Below are positions 23,709 through 36,480 of a stretch of DNA of 64,000 bases, one piece after another. A program made the position numbers and the translations under genes. Numbering within the stretch: position 1 is the first letter of the stretch; each line of letters starts with the position of its first letter. The stretch spans positions 158,983,221 through 159,047,220 of the forward strand of contig JBOZIK010000001.1 of assembly GCA_051453625.1 (NCBI GenBank), given 5' to 3'. Source of the DNA: Welwitschia mirabilis. Lineage: Eukaryota; Gnetophyta; Gnetopsida; Welwitschiales. Below the pieces are notes generated by a model. The model was not told the DNA's origin. It did no database searches and was given only the letters and a program-made list of their open reading frames with translations.

Positions 23709-24626
23709 GACCACTAGTACTAGTAGCATTTATAAGGGAAATAAGTCCTAGAAAACATGTGTTAATTATTAAATAAAATATTATCAAATTAACCTTATAA
23801 CTTAAAGAAGATTTAGTGTAATAGCCAAAGTATCGAACCTAGTGTAAATCCTATTATTTAAAAATATTTTTCAATAATTAATTATTATTAATTTAAATGT
23901 ATTAAGTACATATCAATCTAAAAAACTAACCAAATCTAAGCTATATAAGAAAAGCCTATATAAGAAAAGCCTATCTCTAGGGTTAATATTATCTAATTAA
24001 TGCTTGAACTTCACTTTATATATGAACTATATCCTTTTATTTGTCATTGTAATTTCATAAAATTTGACTTGATGACACTATTAGATTCAAGTAATTATAA
24101 TTATAGACAAGAAAATGATAACATGAAAAAATAAATTCTTATCATGAAATATTGATAATGGGTATATTTAAAATAAAAATAAGAATTATTTTTATTAATT
24201 TAATAATGTTCTCTCTTCAATCATGAATACTCATGATCAAAAAGGATAGTCTAGCTTGATAGTCTCACTAGAAGGATGTATCTTTTAAGTTCTCTCTCTA
24301 GGACCACTAGGTAATCAAGCTAGGTTGGTTAAAGATTATAACCAATTTGTTATGCTATATGACTTAATCATACTATATTTTTACTTTGACCAAGGATCAT
24401 GGATCATTTTATACCTCTTCTATAAGGATCATACCCAATAAATGGTAGTTACAACATTTTAGTTTAAGTTAATGAGTTATTTTTTAACATTCTTTAATAC
24501 ATTGGTTGATTTGAATAACATGTATTTTCATTGGATTTAATAATAAAAAGGTTATTTATAACAATATTAATAAATTTAAAAAATATATGATTACCACTCA
24601 ACATTTGGAATTTATAGCATGTGATA
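23709..24626 (-). mobile_element. Probable LTR of minus-strand chromovirus-like element F
   Basis: A polypurine tract on the minus strand (24627-24640) marks an LTR start reading TATCACATGC leftwards from 24626. A TATA-like word (CTTATATAG on the minus strand), doubled in a short 15-bp tandem repeat, lies at 23936-23970. The left end is not defined and I found no second copy, so the extent is a guess that stops at the 75-bp duplication. Confidence 0.4.
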
Positions 24627-24640
24627 GTCTCTCCCTCTTA
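24627..24640 (-). other. Polypurine tract of element F
   Basis: The minus strand reads TAAGAGGGAGAGAC then TATCACATGC. An AAGAGGGGGAGA-like tract directly before the 3' LTR is characteristic of chromovirus-type Ty3/gypsy elements. It fixes the orientation as minus. Confidence 0.55.
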
Positions 24641-24859
24641 AGATTATTTTCCTTATCGTACTACATCTCCATAGGGACCTATTCTATTTATTGATTTCCA
24701 TGCTTAAAATTTTCATCCTCATTTATCTATTCTACTTAAGCTAAAATTACATGTTATGAATTTAAAAATTAATAAAAAATTAAAGAACTAATTTATCAGC
24801 CTTTAGTAATATTAAATATCTTAGAATAACTTTAACACATAGATTTCTTAGTTTTCTAG
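24641..24859 (-). pseudogene. C-terminal end of element F pol, left piece
   Basis: The minus strand between the SIRE complex and the polypurine tract should hold the last part of chromovirus pol. The translation is too decayed to show a chromodomain; one frame gives ENFKHGNQ and later KENNLKRE. Its identity comes from position: the same minus-strand pol is read at 49800-48023 and is cut by the SIRE complex, whose insertion point has near-matching 5-bp flanks. Confidence 0.4.
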
Positions 24860-26266
24860 TATTAATAAAATCCCAGTTTTGATGATTTCATTTGTTAAAT
24901 GTGATATGTATAATGTGTAAATAAGAAAATTGGAGAACACCAACTTGAAAATAGGAATCAAGATAGTCAAACCTCAAAGTTTAAACTACATAGAAGCTTT
25001 ATTTCAAAATTTATGAAGGACAATACAACTGACTAAAGACATCTACATATTTAAAGGTGTTTATTGCAAAGATGTCTATCACATTAAAAATGTCTATACT
25101 GAATTTGAGTTTGTCACTAAAAAAGATATTTATCATATCAAAAATATTTATACTAAACAAAGAAGCTAAGATAGGTGAAAGATGTCTATTAAAATAAAGA
25201 TGTCTATACTGCTTCAACTATTTAAAGTCATTTACATAAACGAAGACTTCTGTGCTAAACTAAAAGAGGTAACAAAGATAAACTATACTATGATGAATTA
25301 TTTACATTCCATGAAATCAGATAAGTTTTACACATTGAATTATTGATGTATAAGAGTTAGAGATATTGAATTTGAAGTTTTATTAAAATATGGATAGTTT
25401 GAAAAAAGCCATCTTTTAGGATGAATATGTCTTCTAGATAGATACATCTACTATGTCAAAGAAATCTACTCCAAAAAATTTATGGAAAATAAAATAGCCA
25501 TTAAATGATCAATACTTAGCTATTTATATTAGTTTTATAAATTTAAATGTTTTTAAATGGCTATCTTTCTAGGTTAAAGGCAAGGAAGACATCAAAAGTA
25601 TGAAACGCACAAAGTGTAAAGAAAATGAAATGTACACATGGGTGATTGGTACTACTTAAGAATATTTATATGACATTGATGAAGAGAACCATTTTATAAA
25701 TACATTACTTAATAATTAACTCTTCCATAATTTCATTACTCTAATCTTGGATACTCATGATTGACTATAGCAAGGAGAACTCAAGCATTTCATTAAAGTG
25801 ACATTATTTAGGCTTTTTTTTTTCTTATTATTATTTATTGGAATTTAAATTATAGAACTATCAAAGTTTTAAATACATTTATTATAGTCCATTACTTATT
25901 ATTATCTTTAAGATACTTTACTTAGGATCTCAAATTATAAGTTAACCCTTATATGGATGTGCTTCTGTAAGTTCTTATGAGAAAATTTTATTCTAGTTTA
26001 TTGTAATCCCTAAGGAAAAGAGAGTAATGCCTTGTGAGAAGCATCTTAGTTGTATGTAAATTTATAGTGCTTCAAAATAATTATTTTATAGGCTAAAGAT
26101 ATCTTGAGGTGTGAAAGAAAGCTAACCTTTATGTATGAATAGACCCAACTTAGGGAATCATGTTAATCTGGTAAGGTATATATTATGTAATTTTTGTTTG
26201 GTTTTAGTTATGATTTTTATTTGGTAGATCTCATTTACCCCTACAATATAAGTTAAACCATTCTTA
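24860..26266 (+). mobile_element. SIRE LTR L2 (5' LTR of outer element A)
   Basis: Runs from TATTAATAAAATCCCAG to CATTCTTA, followed by a PBS. Its first 150 bp resemble L6 more than L3, L4 or L5. It carries AGACATCT/AGATGTCT words (25035-25210) and a single copy of the TCCCTAAGG-type internal repeat (about 26005). Confidence 0.8.
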
Positions 26267-26268
26267 AG

Positions 26269-26280
26269 TGGTGTCAAAGT
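26269..26280 (+). other. Primer binding site after L2 (initiator-Met tRNA type)
   Basis: TGGTGTCAAAGT differs at two positions from TGGTATCAGAG-type sites, complementary to initiator tRNA-Met and usual for copia elements. A gag start (ATGAAAAGGGTGTCATC) follows at about 26319 and is cut by the gap. Confidence 0.7.
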
Positions 26281-26337
26281 TGTTACTTACAAAAAGGAAT
26301 AACATCCTTTAGTAAACTATGAAAAGGGTGTCATCTA

Positions 26338-26437
26338 NNNNNNNNNNNNNNNNNNNNNNNNNNNNNNNNNNNNNNNNNNNNNNNNNNNNNNNNNNNNNNN
26401 NNNNNNNNNNNNNNNNNNNNNNNNNNNNNNNNNNNNN
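26338..26437. other. Assembly gap, 100 N, between L2/gag start and L3
   Basis: The left edge is the first codons of gag and the right edge is about 15 bp inside an LTR. A fixed 100-base gap of unknown true size may hide internal sequence, or may join parts that are not adjacent. Confidence 0.9.
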
Positions 26438-27816
26438 GTTTTTATTATTTTACTTATCAAATGTAATGTGCCTATTATGTAGATAGGTCATATTGAAGAA
26501 CATCACATCATGAAAAACATCAACTCAAAGTCTAGCTCAGGTTTCATAGATGCTAAAATGTAACTGACTAAAGATGTCTATACATTTGAAGAGATCTATA
26601 AAAAATATGTTTGTTGCATCACAAATATTTATGGTAAATCATACTTCGTCATAGAGAAAGATGTCTATATTAAAAAAGACATCTATACTAAAGCAAGAAC
26701 CTGAGATAGGTGAAATATGTATATTACACTAAAGACATTTATGTTGCCTTAGTTATTGAAAGACATCTACATTATTGAAGATATCTATAATGGACTAAAA
26801 TAGGTAACAGAGATAAATTAAATTTTAATGAATTATATACATCCTAAGGAATTAATCAAGTTTTACATCTTGGATTCATGATCATTAAGGGTCATAGAAA
26901 CTATAGTTCAAGTTTCATCAAAATCTGAGCAGCTTGACCAGAGATGTCTTCCATGTTAAAGACATCTACCTAGTAAGAGACATTTACCATTTCAAAGAAG
27001 TTTGTTCCAAATTTTATAAAAAATAAAGTAGTTGTTAAACACCCAATGCTCAATTGCTTTTATCCATTGTATGATAGTTAAATACTCCTAAATGGATATA
27101 TCTCTAGGGTAATAACTAGAAAGACATCAAAATTACAAAGCACACTATGAGAGAAGAAAAAGAAAAGGAACAAAGATGCATAGGTAATTGATATAATTCA
27201 TGAATATTTCAACAATCTTTTACAAGGGACTATCTAATGAATACATTATTTAATCATTAGCTCTTACAAAGATACATCACTCTAATCTTTGATGCTCATG
27301 GATGATAATAACAAAGAAGAACTAAAGTACTTCATCAAAAAGACATTTTTTTAAGCTTGTTGTTTCATTTGTTATTATTATTTATTGGAACTTAAATTGT
27401 ATGACTATAAAATTTTTGAATACACTTATTATAGTCTATATCCTACTATAAATCATATGATCTCTTACTAGGATTTTTATATTATAAGATAATCCTTGTA
27501 TGCATTTGCTTTTATAAGTACTTATGAGCATATTTCTATTTTGATTCATTGTATATCATTGAAGGGAAAAGAGTGTTATCTTAAGAGGAGTTTCTCAATT
27601 ATATGTAAGAGTGGTGGTGCTTCAAAATCACTATTTTAATAAGTAACAAAATCTAAAGGTGTGAGAGGAAGCTACCTCTGTGTGTGGAAGTACCTAAGTT
27701 AGGAAAGCACGTTAATCTAGTAAGGTATTTATTGTATAGTTTTTAATTTGATTTAAGTTGACTTTATTTTTTGATATATCTCATTCATCCCTCCTTTCTG
27801 AGTTTAATGATTCTTA
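26438..27816 (+). mobile_element. SIRE LTR L3
   Basis: Aligned with L4 from its CTTATCAAAT words to GATTCTTAAG; about 15 bp of its start is lost in the gap. It holds AGACATCT-like words at 26560-26995 and one internal repeat. A decayed PBS (TGGTATTATTATGG, 27819) and a gag start follow. It groups with L1, L4 and L5 rather than with L2 and L6. Confidence 0.8.
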
Positions 27817-27868
27817 AGTGGTATTATTATGGATACTCACAAAAAGAAGTAACATCCTTAAGTGAATT

Positions 27869-28930
27869 ATGAAAAGGGTGTCATCTATTAGACCTCCACT
27901 TTTTGATGGGACTAATTATGTCTATATGAAGATGAGGCTGCAGGAGTGCTATAGTCTTATGAGTTTTATGTTTATCAAAGTATTAGATATGAATACTCAA
28001 AATCTATGAAACCACTATAGAATCCATAAGCAACTCCATCACATAAATCAAATCTAGAAGGAACTAGAAAGACAAAGAAAAGTCAGCCTTCATGTATGAC
28101 TTAAAGATAAAGAACGTTCTTTACTCAGCCCTTAAAATAAGAAGAGATATAAAATGTTCTAATGGAAGCATATGAAGGGACCTCCATCATTAAGCAATCA
28201 AATCTCCTTATCTAGATCAATTAGTTTGAAAATCTAAAGATGAACAATGGAGAAAGAGTATAGGAGTATTTCACAAGAGTCTCTAACATAGTGAATGGCA
28301 TACATGGTATTATTAAAAATATTTTATAGGCTAAAGTAATTTAAAAATTTGTTAGATCTATAACACTAGAATACAAGCCTAAAAAAAAATCCATGAAAGA
28401 ATCAAAAGACTTCAATACAATGAAATTTAAAGAATTACAAAGTGTTATAATGGCTTATGAGATGAATATTATTTACGATGGTGCTATAAAGGAGATGCAT
28501 ATCACTCTTAAAGTAAGTGAAAACCCAAGGCAATCTTTCAAAGATATGACTTTGAAGGTGATGTGGAAGAAGAACTTACTCTCATTACAGAGTAAGTTAA
28601 AATACTTTCTTTATGAAATAGAAGCAGGCAAAAGAACTACTAAATTCCATCTATATTTCAAGCCAGGGGTAAGCTAAAAGGTAATTCTTCTAGTAGCTAT
28701 TTACTTTCTTCTACATCTAATATTTTAAAGTTAGAATGTTGGGATAGTAGAGAATAAGAACACATAGTCTTAAAATGTTTTAGCTCTAACATATTACAAG
28801 AAAACGTATAAAAGAAAAGCCCAAAAGGAAGAGATCATTATTCATAAGCTAGGATGATGATGAGGATGAAACTAAAGTATAGACATGTGATGATGAAATA
28901 GCTCATTTATTTTACATGATCGTTGTGAAT
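27869..28930 (+). pseudogene. SIRE gag remnant (after L3)
   Basis: The start at 27869 gives MKRVSSIRPPLFDGTNYVYM, the RPPLF.G.NY motif typical of SIRE gag. Several stops follow. The longest open piece, 28393-28677 (94 residues), contains KESKDFNTMKFKELQSVIMA, typical of the end of the UBN2-type gag domain. A degenerate zinc knuckle follows at about 28735: its first Cys, its His and its last Cys remain, the second Cys reads Ser, and a stop lies inside. The sequence then runs into a charged spacer. Gag would coat the element RNA in virus-like particles; this copy is dead. It aligns along its length with the gag of element B (31060-32120). Confidence 0.85.
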
Positions 28931-29489
28931 ATCTAAAAAGATAATAAAGAAGAAAAAGGAGAATCTAAATCAAAAAGTGAAAGTGAAATAGATATGGAAC
29001 TTTAGGATATATATTACATAATTTTTGAAAAGTTCAATAAGTTGCAAAATGTATATTATAAAATGAAAAAAATTGCTTCATTATCATGAATTAGCATATG
29101 AACATGAAAAACATTCCTACAATAGATTATCATATGAAAACTTAGATCTTAAAACTAAGATTAGTAAGCCAATGTGTGAATTAAAGAATGCTAGATAGAA
29201 ACTTCCTCATACTAAAAAAATTAATGAGAAGTTTACTAAAGGAAAAGAGACCATAAACATTATTCTTAAACAATGTAGAAGTCTAAATGATAAAAGTGGC
29301 TTAGGTCATAAGGAAGCCTTGGCTAGTACTTTGGCATCATTATTTAACTAATGGAACTATAAGCCAAGGTATGAGCATATAGTTTATACCAATAAAATTA
29401 CCTATTATTATTGCTATAACCATGACTATTATTAGTTTAATTTTTCTTTTAAATTTAACACTAGATATTACACTAACAGTGCCAAAAAA
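28931..29489 (+). pseudogene. SIRE gag-pol spacer (coiled-coil part), interrupted by element B
   Basis: Lys/Glu-rich remnants end in SLNDKSGLGHKEALAST (about 29280) and a Tyr/Cys-rich stretch, then stop exactly where element B begins. The same sequence in B (32530-32740) continues into protease. The junction CTAACAGTGCCAAAAA on the left and AAAGACTAAGAAGTATAGG at 40096 on the right join to give what B itself shows at 32728-32750, which reconstructs the site before B inserted. Confidence 0.8.
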
Positions 29490-31008
29490 TATTAGTAAAA
29501 ATATAATTTTGATGATTTCACTTATCAAATATATTGTGCTCGTATGAGACAAGTTAAATTAGAGAAAACCAAATCATGAAAATCATCACTCCATGTCAAA
29601 CCTCAAAGTTCATAGTTCAAAAATATTTAGCTCAAAATTCATGAATGCTAAATTACAACTAATTAAAGACATCTATATAATTGAAGACATTTATGGAAAA
29701 GATGTCTGCACATTTAAAGATGTTTATGGGAAAGAGTCTACTACATTAACGATGTTTATGCTAAACCATATTTTAGTCACAGAGAAATACATCTACCTTA
29801 AAGAAAATGTCTATACTAAATTAAGAATCTAACACAGGTAAAAGACATCTATCATGTTGAATATGTTTACACTAAACTAGAAGAGGTAAGAAGAGGTAAC
29901 AAAGATAAATTATACTTTAACAAAGTATCTACATTTCAAAAAAGCAATAAAGTTCTACATCTTATATTCATGATAAGTAGGGGTTAAAGGAACTACAATT
30001 TGAGTTTCATAAAAATCTAGGCACTTTGACCAAAAACATCTCCCATTTTGAAGATTTCTGTCTAACAGAACACATTTATCATGTTTAAGAAGTCTATGCC
30101 AAAAGTTTATGGAAAATAAAATAGTGATTACAGGCCCAAGGCTTAGCTATTTCTATTCATTATATGGTATTTATAAGCTTCAAAATCTATTTTCTTAGGT
30201 CAAATAGCTAGAAGTACTTTAAAAGATATAAGGCATAAAAAATAACTTGATAGATAAATCTTACACATACATGAATACATGGGTGATTGGCTTTATTCAC
30301 AAAGCTTTCAAGTTATCATTTGCAAGGAACTATCAAGAGATTACATAACTTGATCATTGAATCCTATAGCATTACATCACTCTAATCTTTAACACTCATA
30401 TGTGATTACAACAAGGAAGAACATAAGTGTCTTATCAAAAGATACATCATTTTAGGCTTGTTTTTCTATTTGTTATCATTATTTATTAGAATAAAATTGT
30501 AGGACTATTGTATTTTTCAATATTCTTGTTATATTACATCTCTTATATTAAATCTAAGGATCCCTTACTAATGTTTCATATTATAAGACAACCCTTATAC
30601 AACTGTGCTTTTGTAAGTATTTGTGAGCAAGTTTTGTTATTATATTATTGGATATCCCTAAGGAAAAAAATGTGCTTCCTTGAGAGGAATATTTCAAAAT
30701 TGTGTTAGTGCTTGTGAGCATATTTTTGTTATTATGTTATTAAATATCCCTAATGGGAAGAGAGTTCCACCTTGAGAGGAGCATCTCATATTATATGTAA
30801 GATTGGTGGTACTTTAAAATCACTATTTTTGTAAGTTAAGTATATCTAAAGGTATGAGAGAAAGCTACACTCTATTGTGGATGTATCCAAGCTGGGGAAC
30901 CACATTATTTTAATAAGGTATTTATTATATAGTTTTTAACTTGTATTTAATGAAATTTATTCTTGGTAGACCTCATTCATCCCTCTCCTCTAAGTTCAAT
31001 AATCCTTA
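29490..31008 (+). mobile_element. SIRE LTR L4 (5' LTR of element B)
   Basis: From TATTAGTAAAAATATAATTT to AATCCTTA, 1,519 bp. AGACATCT-like words cluster at 29660-30090. Two 91-bp internal repeats start at about 30623 and 30714 (GTGAGCA). The open frames at 29593-29832 and 30508-30708 lie within it and are not genes. Confidence 0.87.
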
Positions 31009-31010
31009 AG

Positions 31011-31025
31011 TGGTATCAAAGTAGG
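31011..31025 (+). other. Primer binding site of element B
   Basis: TGGTATCAAAGTAGG follows the LTR end after two bases. It fits an initiator tRNA-Met primer with one change in the TGGTATCAGAG core, and is the best preserved PBS of the complex. Confidence 0.85.
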
Positions 31026-31059
31026 TACTCATAAAAAGAAGTAACCTTCTTAATGCACT

Positions 31060-32120
31060 ATGGGAAGGGATACCATCCATTAGATCTCCACTCTTTGATA
31101 AGACTAATTATGCCTATGGAAAGATGAGGATATAGGTGTACTTATAATCTTATGAATTTAAATTTTAGCAAAGCTTTGAAAATGGGTACTCAAGACCTAT
31201 AGAAATGATAACAAGTGCTACAGAAAATACCATTACATGAATCAAGCCTAAAAGAAACTGAGAAGATTAAGAAAAGATAGCCCTTAAGTATGACCCAAAA
31301 GCCAAGAATGCCATCTACTGAGCTCTTACAATGGAGGAATCCAACAAAATAGCTAGATGTAAAATAATACAATAGGTATGAAATGTTCTAGTGAGGACAT
31401 ATAAAAGAACCTCTACTATTAAAAAGTTAAAACTTCTTATTTGAATAAATCAGTTTGAAAATGTTAATATGAACAATGGTAAGAGAGTTCATGAATACTT
31501 CATAAGACTCTTCAATATTGTGAATTCAATACATGAAATTAATGAAAATATTCCTAAATTAAAGATAATACAAAAGGTTGTTAGATCCTTAACTCTAAAA
31601 TATAGGCCTAAGACAATAACCATGGAAGAATTAAGAGGTTTTAACTCAATGAAGATTGAAGAATTACAAAGTGTTATAATAGTTTACAAAATGAGTCTCA
31701 TTCAAGATAGTGCTTTAAAAGAGAATTTCATTGATCTTAAAGATAGTAAAAGTACAAGAAAAGGTTTAAAAGGAAAAATAAAGGAAGGATTAGAAGGAGA
31801 TGATTTTAAGGATGATGTTGATGAAGAACTTACTTTCATCACAAGGTAAGTTAAAAGACTTCTCTCTTGTAAGAATAAAAAAAAGGAGGGCTATAAAAAA
31901 TCATCTAGATTTCAAACTAGAGGTAATATAAAGGTAAGATTTCTAGTAGTGCAAAATTTCTTTCAAGTCTGATATTTTCAAGTTAGAATGTTGGGTTTGT
32001 GAAGGACAAGAATGCATAGCCTTAGAATGTCCTAGTTCAAATAGAATGTAAGAAAGAGCATTAAAACAAAGAGCCCAAGAAAAGAATATCATTCTTCATA
32101 GGATGGGATGATGATTAAAA
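31060..32120 (+). pseudogene. SIRE gag remnant of element B
   Basis: One frame near the start gives IPSIRSPLFDKTNYAYGKM. The longest open piece, 31469-31849 (126 residues), covers the second half of the gag core, with NNGKRVHEYFIRLFNIVNSI and later MEELRGFNSMKIEELQSVI. A zinc knuckle follows at about 31986: CWVCEGQECIALEC keeps the spacing C-X2-C-X4-X-X4-C, but the His is replaced by Cys. Frames are broken elsewhere. The gag after L3 retains the His but has lost the second Cys, so the two copies decayed independently. Confidence 0.87.
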
Positions 32121-32860
32121 CACAATTGAGGTAGAAATATTCGATGATGAAAAAGCTCATACTTCCTACATGGTCATTATACATATCCAACAAGAAAATG
32201 ATGAAAGAAAAGAAGAATCTAAATTAGATAGTAAAGGTAAAATAGGTATAGATCTTAAAGATAGCTATGATTTAATTTCTAAAGAATTCATTAAGTTATA
32301 AAAGGTATGTGCTAAAATGAAAAAATTATTTCATTCTCATGAATTATCATATGAACAAAAAAAAAGTTTTTTGTAATAGGTTATCATCTAAAAAATTAGC
32401 TCTTGAGGCTAAGATTAGTAAACTAATAGATGAGTCAAAGCATGTTAGATAGGAAATTTTAATGCAAAGAGAATTAATGAGAAGTTTACCCAAGAAAAGA
32501 AGACACTAAAGATCATACTTGGATAATGTAAAAGCCTAAATGATAAAAGTGGTTTGGGTCAGTATGAAGACTCTATTAGTACTTGAGCCTCCTTGTTCAA
32601 TAAATGGAATAACAAATCAAAGTATACACATTTAGTATCTACAAATAATATTATCTATTATTGCTACTAAAAATGAGATCATTATCAATTTAATTATCCA
32701 ATAAAATTAAAAAATAGATATTACACTAATAATTCCAAAAGGCTAAGAAGTATAGTACAACATTTTATGTAGGCTAAACTAAAGAAAATTTGGGTTCCAA
32801 AATTAAAACTAGCCCTATTAGCAAAAATAGTACAATGATTAGTTAAAAAAAATGCCTTGT
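32121..32860 (+). pseudogene. SIRE gag-pol spacer of element B
   Basis: Charged, probably coiled segment with many stops, then SLNDKSGLGQYEDSIST (about 32535), a Tyr/Cys-rich stretch, and KKIWVPKLKLALLAKI (about 32785) just before protease. The KKIWVPK words are typical of SIRE elements. The region corresponds to 28931-29489 of the interrupted copy. Confidence 0.75.
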
Positions 32861-35800
32861 AAATTAATAGTGGATGTTCTATGCACATGACTAAAGATAA
32901 ATCTAGCTTTACCACCTTAGTAGAAAAAGACAAAGGAGTGATCACCTTTGAAGATAACATAGAAGCACTTATAAAAGGTATTGGAACCATTGAAAGAGGT
33001 AACCCACCTAACATAAAAGATGTTTTCTTTGTAGAAGTTTTACAACATAATTTTTTTAAGTGTTAGTCAATTACGTGATGCAAAATTTTATGTTACTTTT
33101 ACCAAGGATGATTGTGTTGTTAAAGAATACAACTCAACCAAAGTATTATTTACTAGTATTAAAAAATCAAATATTTATATTACTACTCTACAAGATATTT
33201 CTAATAAGGGAACCAAGTCTCTAATAAGTACTATAGCTAAAACGGAGCTATGGCACAAAAAGCTTGGACATGCAAATAAATACCTACTAAAAATCTTATC
33301 CATAAAAGAAATGGTAAGAAGACTTCCTAAGTTGAAAAGCATTAATAATAAAATTTGTAAAGCATGTAAAAAAGAAAAGCAAATAAGGATAAGATTTGAT
33401 AAGAAAAATACTATCACAACTAAACATCCTTTAGATCTTTTACATCTTAATATTATTGGTTTATCTTCTATAGAAGGTCTTGGTAAGAAAAGATACTATT
33501 TAACTACTGTTAATGATTACTCTCATTTTACATGGGTATCCTTCCTTGCATTTAAGGATGATGTATTTAATGTTTTCTCTAAGATTTGTATTATGTTATA
33601 AAATCAAAAAGGGTATAAGATCAAGATGATCAGAAGAACTAATGATACTGGATTAAAAAATGTAAAGTTCAGATATTTTTATGAATAGTTTGACATTCTT
33701 CACTAATTGTAGCTAAAAGAAAGAATAGACTACTAAATAAAATGGTAATAACAATGATGTATGATTAACATATTACTTATCATTTTTAGGTAGAACCATC
33801 AAAATTGCATGCTACATTTTCAATTAAGTTCTCGTAAGATGTTTCACTTCTAAGACTTCATATGAATTATGGTCTAGTAAGAAACCATTCATAAGTTATT
33901 TTCATATATTTAGGTCAAAATTTTTTATCTTCAATAAAAAGGATAAGTTGAGAAAATTTGATTCCAAAGTTGATGATGACATTTTTCTAGGATATTCCAT
34001 GATCAGTAAAGGTTATTGAGTATTCAACAACATAATTCATGTAGTAGAGAAAACCATAAATGTTAAAATAAGTGATATTGACTCAACTTCTATTCTTATA
34101 CAAGATGACTAGATTTCTATGTATATTGATCAATCATCTAGCCATCTTCAACTTTAATCAAATAGTGAGGAGGAGAAAGAATAAGAAACAAATTAAAAAA
34201 ATCCTTTAAACATGATCAAACTAAAAAAGGGTCACTCTACAAGCAATATAATAGGTAGTTATTATGGTGGTTTTTAAACTTGCAGCCATACTAAAGAATT
34301 CTATGTATTTATAGATTATATATCATAGATAGAACCAAAAACCTTTAATGAAGATAAAAGCAATAATCATTGAATGTTAGCAATGCAAGAGGAGCTTAAC
34401 CAATTTGAAAGATGTAATGTTTGGAAACTCATGCCAAGACCATCTAATAGATCTATTATTGGCACAAAGTGTGTTTTAAGAGATAAAATAGACAAATATG
34501 GTAATGTGATAAAATCATAAAGCAATTAGTTACTAAAGGATACAATCAATAAGAAGGCATAGATTTTGAATAAACTTTTGCAGTAGTAGCATGTATGGAA
34601 TCAATAAGAATGATATATCCTTTGCTTGTGTCAAAGGATTTAAACTCTACAACATAGATGTTAAAGTGCCTTTCTAAATAGAGTACTTCAAGGGGAAATG
34701 TATGTTGAGAAACCTAAAGGATTTATAAATTCTCACAAATTAGACTATATTTACAAATTAAAAAAGGCTCTTTATGGTCTTACGCCAACACCTAAGGCTT
34801 GGTATGAAAAATTATCTAGTCATTTAATAGAAATATATTTAAATGATGTACATGTGATGTTACATTATTTATTAAAAGAAATGATGAGGATTTTATTATT
34901 GTATAAATATATTTAGATGATATTATTTTTAGAGCTACTAATAAATTATTTTATAAGAAATTTACTAAGATAACATAGGATGAATTTGAAATGAGTCTCA
35001 TACGAGAGATAAGCAATTTATCGGGGCTAGAAGTTGTGTAACACAAATAAGGTACATTTATTTTTTAAACTAAATATATTAAAAATTTGCTAATTCAGTA
35101 TGATTTACAGAATTGCAAAGCCAAAGATATCCTAATGAATTAAAACACAAATCTGGACAAAAATGGACATGGCAAGAAGGTTGATTAAAAGATGTATAGA
35201 GGTATGATTAGTAGTTTATTATATATTTTTACTAATAAACCTTATATCATTTTAAGAGCAGGGATTTGTACTCATTATCAACGTGATTTTAAACAATCAC
35301 ATCTTACAATAGTTAAAATAATTTTTCATTATTTAAAAGATATTACTAATTAGAGCCTTTGGTGTTTAAAGGACTCCTACCTTTATCTAGTTGGGTATTG
35401 TGATGTAGATTAGGTAGGATGTAAAGATGATAGAAGAAGCATAAGCAGAACCTACGTCTTCCTTGAGCAATGTTTAATATCTTAGAGTAGTAGAAAGTAA
35501 AACTTAACTACCCTCTTAAGTGTTGAAACTAAATATATTACTCCTAGGGGTTGTTATGCATAGCTACTTTAGATAAAGCAAACATTAAAAGATTTTGAAC
35601 TCTCCTCAGATAACATTCCTATTTTTTATGACAACTAAAGTGCTATAAACATCTCAAAGAATGCAATACAATATTCATGAATCAAACACATCAAGATAAG
35701 ACATCACTTTCTTGCAGAGCATGTACAAAACGAGGACATCATAATGTAATATATTAGTACAAATGATCAAATTGCTAATATTTTCACTAAATAATTAAGT

Positions 35801-35870
35801 GGTGAAAGGTTTGTTAAATTATGCAAGAACTTAGGGATTAATCTTTTCCCAAGCAAGTAAGTTATGAAGG
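32861..35870 (+). pseudogene. SIRE pol remnant of element B: protease, integrase, RT, RNase H
   Basis: Protease: NSGCSMHMTKDKSSFTTL at 32866, where the catalytic Asp of D-S-G is Asn. After a frameshift near 33063: LSVSQLRDAKFYVTF, the integrase zinc-binding part (WHKKLGHANKYL, 33251; CKAC, 33356), and the catalytic core starting LHLNIIG (Asn at 33449-33451 where the first Asp of D-D-E is expected), VNDYSHFTWVSF. RT: WKLMPRPSNRSIIGTK (34421), an open piece 34698-34916 with LKKALYGLTPTPKAWYEKL, and an intact YLDD box (34910-34921). RNase H: LVGYCDVD, then SAINISKNAIQYS, ending NEDIIM and LCKNLGINLFPS at about 35850. The order IN before RT is diagnostic of Ty1/copia. Many stops; inactive. Confidence 0.92.
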
Positions 35871-36029
35871 AATATCATTTCAAGCTTAGCTCCATTTTAT
35901 AATATTCTATGAGTTGAAATTATAGTTAGATGCTGAAATAGTAAAATTTTGTGCATGTTACATTATTTTTTCATTATGATATTGTCATAATAATATTATT
36001 CATAAAAAAATTTAAATTTTCTAGATTTT

Positions 36030-36480
36030 CCAAGAAGGATATCTTCAATTTTATAGACATCTATCTAGAAGAGGTATTTAGTCCTATAGACATCTTTAAA
36101 TTTCTAGATGCCTTTGAAGGTTAGGTATGCTTTTTAAATGTTTTGGAAAAGATGTATTTAAATAGGTAGACATCTTTAGAGTATGTAGAATGGCTTATAA
36201 AATTTTTAACAGTAGATGTATTTCATCAAAGTAGTTATCTACTATTATTGTTTTAGACATCTTTTATCAGGTAGACATCTTTTAGGAACTATTGCAAAAT
36301 AATAAAAAAATCACCAAAAACTAGAGTTTTAACCCCTTTAATTAGAAAAGGAACAACTCTCTCTTATTTTTAATCCTTAACTTAACATATATTCCTTTCA
36401 GAGGTCTTTTTAAAAATGTTTTTCTTAGATTTCTCTGCAAAGACTTCTTGGATTTAGTAGACATCTTCACAACCAGCATA
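36030..36480 (+). repeat. Cluster of AGACATCT-like words between pol and ORF3 of element B
   Basis: ATAGACATCTATCTAG, TAGACATCTTTAAATT, AGACATCTTTAGAG, AGACATCTTTTATC, GTAGACATCTTTTAGG and TAGACATCTTCACAA occur here on the plus strand. The same word and its reverse complement cluster in the SIRE LTRs, and again at 43370-43640 in the other copy. No coding sequence is visible in the stretch. Confidence 0.7.

Noticed and set aside
32721-33417. Two minus-strand open frames
   Set aside because: Shadows of SIRE protease and integrase on the plus strand.
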